Shown piece after piece: positions 59,839 through 64,000 of a stretch of 64,000 nt of DNA. This DNA is from Castanea sativa (lineage: Eukaryota > Streptophyta > Magnoliopsida > Fagales > Fagaceae), in the NCBI RefSeq assembly GCF_040712315.1, contig NC_134023.1, positions 62,206,757 through 62,270,756 of the forward strand. Reading direction: 5' to 3'. Under the pieces are notes generated by a model. That model was given only the letters and a program-made list of their open reading frames with translations. It had not been told where the DNA came from and did not search any database. The first letter of the stretch is position 1; every line of letters begins with the position of its first letter. The position numbers and the translations under genes are program-made.

Positions 59839-60300
59839 CGTGGTGGTGAAAAAGAAGAATGGGAAGTGGAGAGTATGTGTAGATTTCACGAGATTTAAAC
59901 AAGGCTTGCCCAAAGGACTCATTCACGATGCCTCGGATTGATCAACCGGTTGACGCTACTTGTTGGACATCCTCGGATGAGTTTTCTTGATGCTTTCCAA
60001 GGTTATCACCGGATACCTTTAGCCGTTGAGGACCGGGAGAAGACGGCATTCGTCACTCCTACGGGAAATTATCATTATAAGGTAATGCCTTTTGGCTTGA
60101 AAAACGCAGGGGCTACCTACCAAAGGATGATGACGAGGATGTTTGAGGCACGGCTAGGAAAAAATATTGAGGTATACGTGGATGATATGGTAGTAAAGAG
60201 TAAAGAAGTTTCTGCACATACGGAAGATACGAGCAACACTTTTCGAAGCTAAGAGAGTATAAATTGCGGCTCGATGCCTCTAAATGCTCTTTCGGTGTGG
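59839..60300 (+). pseudogene. Reverse transcriptase core of the Tat element
   Basis: VKKKNGKWRVCVDF starts the RT fingers, then a break, then DLNKACPKDSF-like. The 59938-60252 frame holds AFQGYHRIPLAVEDREKTAF, PFGLKNAGATYQRMM and the catalytic YVDDMVVKS. It breaks again at about 60225. Confidence 0.88.
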
Positions 60301-60439
60301 GGTCGGGCAAGTTTCTAGGATATATGGTGACTCACCGAGGTGAAGTGAATCTGCTCGGAGTTAAGGCAATAAGCGGCTTACACCCACCTCGGAATCCTAA
60401 AGAGGTGCAAAGGCTAACGAGGTATGATTTCTGCCTCTC

Positions 60440-60975
60440 AACCGATTTATATCTCGGTCCGCGGACGGATACGGAGCCTTTCTTTCGGTTATTAAATAAA
60501 TGGAAGGGTTTTGAATGGACCGAGGAGTGTGCAACGGCTTTCCAACGGCTAAAAGAATATCTCTCGCGACCACCGGTTATGTCTCGACCGAGGTTGATGA
60601 GATTGTTTGCATATATTGCGGTGGCTAAACATGCGATTAGTACGGTTCTTATCCGAGATGACAATAACATCCGGAGACCAGGTGTACTATGTAAGCAAAT
60701 CTACGAGGCCGAGCGAGTTATTTGCCCTTTGGAAAAAGCTATCTTGGTATGGTACATGCTACACGAAGACTTCCCCATTACTTCCGGTCTCGTACGGTTG
60801 TTGTTCTTACACAACTCCTCTCAAATCAATTTTGCGAAGTGCGAGATTATATGGGAAGAATTGCCAAATGGGGAACTGTCCTAGGAGCTTTCGATATCAA
60901 GTATATGCCTCGCACCTCTATAAAGGCGGGTCATCGCGGACCTTGTGGCGAGTTTGCGAGCCTTCGTTAGAAGAC
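60440..60975 (+). pseudogene. RNase H (RT-linked) region of the Tat element
   Basis: PFFRLLNKWKGFEWTEECAT, AFQRLKEYLSRPPVMSRP, then after shifts FAYIAVAKHAISTVLIRDDN, LPHYFRSRTVVVLTQ and GAFDIKYMPRTSIK. These are the connection/RNase H motifs of gypsy pol. Frameshifts lie at about 60590, 60670, 60715, 60745 and 60930. Confidence 0.78.
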
Positions 60976-61029
60976 TATCAAGAAGGCATGGGTAAAAAAT
61001 CAGTAGGCATGATTTCGTGTGAAGGGCCT

Positions 61030-61440
61030 CCGTTATGGAAAGTCCATGTTGATGGAGCAAAGAATCGAGAGGGGATCGGGTATCGGATTAGTTTTGATAT
61101 CCCCGAGGAGGGTATTACTTTTGAGAAATCCCTAAGATTAGGATTCTCGGCCACCAACAACGAAGCGAGTATGAAGCGGTCCTCGCGGGGATGAACATGG
61201 TTCATAAAATGGGAGGAAAGGCGGTGCAAATGTTCTCGGACTCACTATTGGTGGTAGGCCAAGTAGAAGGGAAGCTAGAAGCAAGGGATTCCGAGAATGC
61301 GAGAATACCTAACCCGAGGTCGGGTTTATGCAATCTAAATTTGAGTCTTTTCTACTATTGCATGTATCCGGATGTGGCAATACCCATGCCGACTCATTAG
61401 CCACGCTCGCGACGTCCTCGGCACAAAGTCTACCACGAGT
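61030..61440 (+). pseudogene. Second (archaeal-type) RNase H of the Tat element
   Basis: PLWKVHVDGAKNREGIGYRI begins an RVT_3-type RNase H; FEKSLRLGFSATNNEA, NMVHKMGGKAVQMFSDSLLV and HADSLATLATSSAQSLPRV follow in other frames. Its D, E and D positions (VDGA, NNEA, SDS) are visible. This extra domain defines the Tat lineage. Confidence 0.82.
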
Positions 61441-61519
61441 TATCCTCGTTGAAGATGGTGAAGCCTTTGGGACGGATGGTAACTCCACTCAAATTCTTCA
61501 AATTAGGACAGACCTAGTT

Positions 61520-62750
61520 GGATGGATCAAATAGTAACATTTCTCGAAATGACATCCTACTGGAGAAAAAGCTGAAGCGGATAAGGTTCGCGAGAAAAAC
61601 CCTCGTTTCGGTTATCAGGGACCAAAAATTGTACAAACGTTCCTTTTCGGGACCATATTTGCTATGCATACACCCCGAGGCAACAGAGCTACTTTTGGAA
61701 GAGCTACACGAAGGGATTTGCGGAAGTCACACGGGAGGAAGGTCTTTAGCTCACGGGGCCCTTACTCGGGGCTATTGGTGGCCAAATATGCGAGAGAGAA
61801 GCGCAAAATTATGCAAAGAAATGTGACCAATGTCAAAGGTTCGCTCCAAATATACATCAACCGAGGTGGAGTCCTAAATCCTCTATCTAGCCCATGGCCT
61901 TTTGCCCAATGGGGCTTGGACATTGTTGGACCCTTCCCCAAAGCAACGGGAAACCGACGGTGGCTTCTCGTGGGAACAGATTACTTTACCAAATGGGTCA
62001 AGCCGAGCCATTATCAAACATCGAGACACGGAAGCAAAAAAGTTTGTATGGAAGAATATCGTTACCGGGTTCGGCATCCTCATACTCTCATTTCGGATAA
62101 CGGTTTACAATTTGATAGCAAAGCCTTTCGGAAATCTTCGCGTGATGCAGGCATTACGAATAGATATTCCACTCGGCTTATCCCCGAGGAAATGGGCAAG
62201 CCGAAGGTTGTCAACAAAGTAATAGTGAGCGGACTCAAAAAGAGGTTGGGTGACGCCAAGGGGAGGTGGGTGGAAGAAGCTGCCACATGTCTTGTGGACG
62301 TATAGAACTACACCACGAAGATCCACGGGTGAAACACCCTTCGCCATGACTTATGGAGCCGAGGCGGTAATCCCGCCAGAAAGCTGGGTTCCCAACCCCG
62401 AAGAAAAGCTCCTTTATTTCGAGTATAGCAATGATGATCTATTAATGAGAAACTTAGACTTAGTTGAGGAACGGCGAGAAAGCGCCATGGTTCAACTAGC
62501 TTATTATCAACATAAGCTCGAAAGCCGGGGATATGATTCTCATGTGAAACTTCGACCTCTTGGACCGGGTGACTTAGTATTAAGGAAAGTTTTGGGCACG
62601 ATGAAGAATCTGGCGTGGGGAAAATTGGGGCCCAAGTTGGGAAGGACCTTATCGTATTACTTCGGTCGCGGGAATAGGGGCCTACAATACGGAAGATTTG
62701 GACGAGAATGTTGTACAACGTCCCCTGGAATGTAAATAATCTACGAAGGT
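61520..62750 (+). pseudogene. Integrase of the Tat element, frame-broken
   Basis: Zinc-binding part ELHEGICGSHTGGRSLAHGA and LTRGYWWPNM. The catalytic core has LDIVGPFPKATGNRRWLLVG (first Asp) and TLISDNGLQFDS (second Asp). WTYRTTPRRSTGETPFAMTY and GAEAVIPPES form the C-terminal part. The end reads PWNVNNLRRYYY-like just before the stop near 62760. Breaks at about 61820, 62030, 62090, 62175, 62210 and 62590. Confidence 0.82.
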
Positions 62751-62817
62751 ACTATTACTAAATAAAGGGCACTTCGGCCGTTCTTTGTTGTAAACTACAT
62801 TATATTCGTTATCTTCA

Positions 62818-63500
62818 TTCGTCTAAGTATCAAACTGAAACTTGGTATGCCTGGATCCTCGGACCACAAAACTCGTCTAAATTGATAATCTTTACTAAGT
62901 GTTAAACAGAACCTAAGTTACGTGGTCCTCGGATCATCTACTTTGGGAAAATTAACACTTTAAATTTATTCATCTAAGTATCAAGGCGAAACTTGGTATG
63001 CCTGGATCCTCGGACCACATACCTCGTCTAAATTGATATTCTTTACTAAGTGTTAAACAACCTAAGTTACGTCTCGGTCCTCGGATCATCTACTTTGGGA
63101 AAATTAACACTTTAAATTTATTCATCTAAGTATCAAGCTGAAACTTGGTATGCACGGATCCTCGGACCACATACCTCGTCTAAATTGATATTCTTTACTA
63201 AGTGTTAAACGAACCTAAGTTACGTCCGGTCCTCGGATCATCTACTTTGGGAAAATTAACATTTTAAATTTATTCATCTAAGTGTCAAGCTGAAACTTGG
63301 TATGCACGGATCCTCGGACCACATACCTCGTCTAAATTGATATTCTTTACTAAGTGTTAAACGAGAACCTAAGTTACGTCCGGTCCTCGGATCATCTACT
63401 TTGGGAAAATTAACATTTTTAAATTTATTCATCTAAGTGTCAAAGCTGAAACTTGGTATGCCTCGATCCTCGGATCAATTACTTGGGAAAAATTAATACT
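62818..63500 (+). repeat. 152-bp tandem array in the Tat element 3' region
   Basis: 'ttc(a/g)tctaagtatcaa' recurs at 62818, 62969, 63121, 63273 and 63428 (spacing 151, 152, 152, 155). Each unit contains 'gatcctcggaccacatacct' and 'ggtcctcggatcatctactt'. Tandem arrays between pol and the 3' LTR are known in Tat/Ogre-type elements. Confidence 0.93.
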
Positions 63501-64000
63501 TGTTCTTTTTTTTTTTGACATAAACATCGAGATATTTGCATAGACCATATGCCTTATCTTTACATAGTTCAAACTAGAGATCCAAAATGAAGAATCAAAT
63601 ACTCGAAAAAACATCACTTTATGCGAGTTCCCGGCATAATTAAACCACCTACCCGGAGTATCAAATTTCAATTCAAGTTGTTGCTAGTAACTTTGGTAAA
63701 AGACAAGAAGATGATATTTATGGAATGATATGATCGGCATAAAAACAAAAAAAATATATATGTATAAGAATCATCTAAAAACAAACATTCATTCTTGTAT
63801 TAAATTCCAAAAAAGTACTTTTGCACCTATACTTAGGTATTACACTTGGAGACAAAATAAAAATAAAGAAAGGAAAGACAACAAGCAAGTCACTCGTTTC
63901 GGCTTAATCTTCGAGAGGGCCTTTGGAGTCTTGAGGAGATGGAAAGGCTGAGCAGAGGACCCAACGGCAATTCCTTTGCCTTTGGGATCATCTATCAAGG
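63501..64000. other. 3' untranslated region of the Tat element, window edge
   Basis: No frame recognised. Sequence after 63890 becomes GC-richer (ccttttggagtcttgagg-like), as if another element segment begins. The 3' LTR is not reached. Confidence 0.4.

Larger units (their letters stand above)
56594..64000 (+). mobile_element. Ty3/gypsy element of Tat type, 3' end beyond window
   Basis: 5' LTR, primer site, then gag, protease, RT, RNase H, a second RNase H and integrase in that order, followed by a tandem array. An extra RNase H between RNase H and integrase is the hallmark of the Tat/Ogre lineage. The coding region is broken by many 1-2-bp indels, yet the amino-acid motifs stay recognisable in all three frames. 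The probable left target site is gattt (56589-56593); the right one is outside the window. Confidence 0.88.

Noticed and set aside
1..64000. CRISPR array, bacterial operon or prophage
   Set aside because: No spacer-repeat pattern. Introns, plant LTR elements and microsatellites show nuclear plant DNA.

Overview
This is nuclear DNA of a eudicot plant. It is AT-rich, has one intron-rich gene of a plant-specific secreted protease family, a fragment of mitochondrial DNA, and dense plant-type retrotransposon and DNA-transposon debris. A woody eudicot, possibly Fagaceae, is my guess from the look of the repeats; nothing in the window fixes the species.

Layout. 1-7880 is low-coding DNA with two long-TIR fold-back elements (2225-2628 and 6061-6461, the second with a 10-bp target duplication), a mitochondrial insertion (about 3124-3690: tRNA-Pro and the start of ccmFN) and several tandem repeats. 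7881-15858 is a complete LTR element (family A) with a gag relic and a second ORF of the 'plant transposon protein' type, but no protease, integrase or reverse transcriptase. 17293-18706 is a solo LTR. About 18712-28180 holds two minus-strand elements of a related family B, one inserted inside the other with a perfect TATGA target duplication. 30690-31725 is a Mutator-like element with a 9-bp duplication. 31965-36758 is a complete CACTA element with a gene-like spliced interior.

37606-40036 is the only intact protein gene I can support: a seven-exon, 408-residue neprosin-family gene on the minus strand. Its promoter/leader region has been duplicated in tandem (40045-41945, plus a partial third copy), and a truncated paralogue lies upstream at 43336-44573. 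42380-52640 is mostly LTR remnants of families A, B and others, microsatellites and unassigned DNA. 53880-55440 holds two tandem-repeat blocks. From 56594 to the window end is most of a Ty3/gypsy element of the Tat type (gag, PR, RT, RNase H, second RNase H, integrase, then a 152-bp tandem array); its 3' LTR is beyond the window.

Most unusual signal. Family A and B elements share one plan: gag, a spacer, then a second ORF in place of pol. Each family carries its own self-complementary motif pair starting about 163-167 bp into the LTR, upstream of the LTR TATA box. The same family-specific motif recurs in the spacer just before a TTTTAAA box, a CT-rich leader and a splice-donor-like site ahead of the second ORF. 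This looks like a second, internal promoter copied in design from the LTR promoter.
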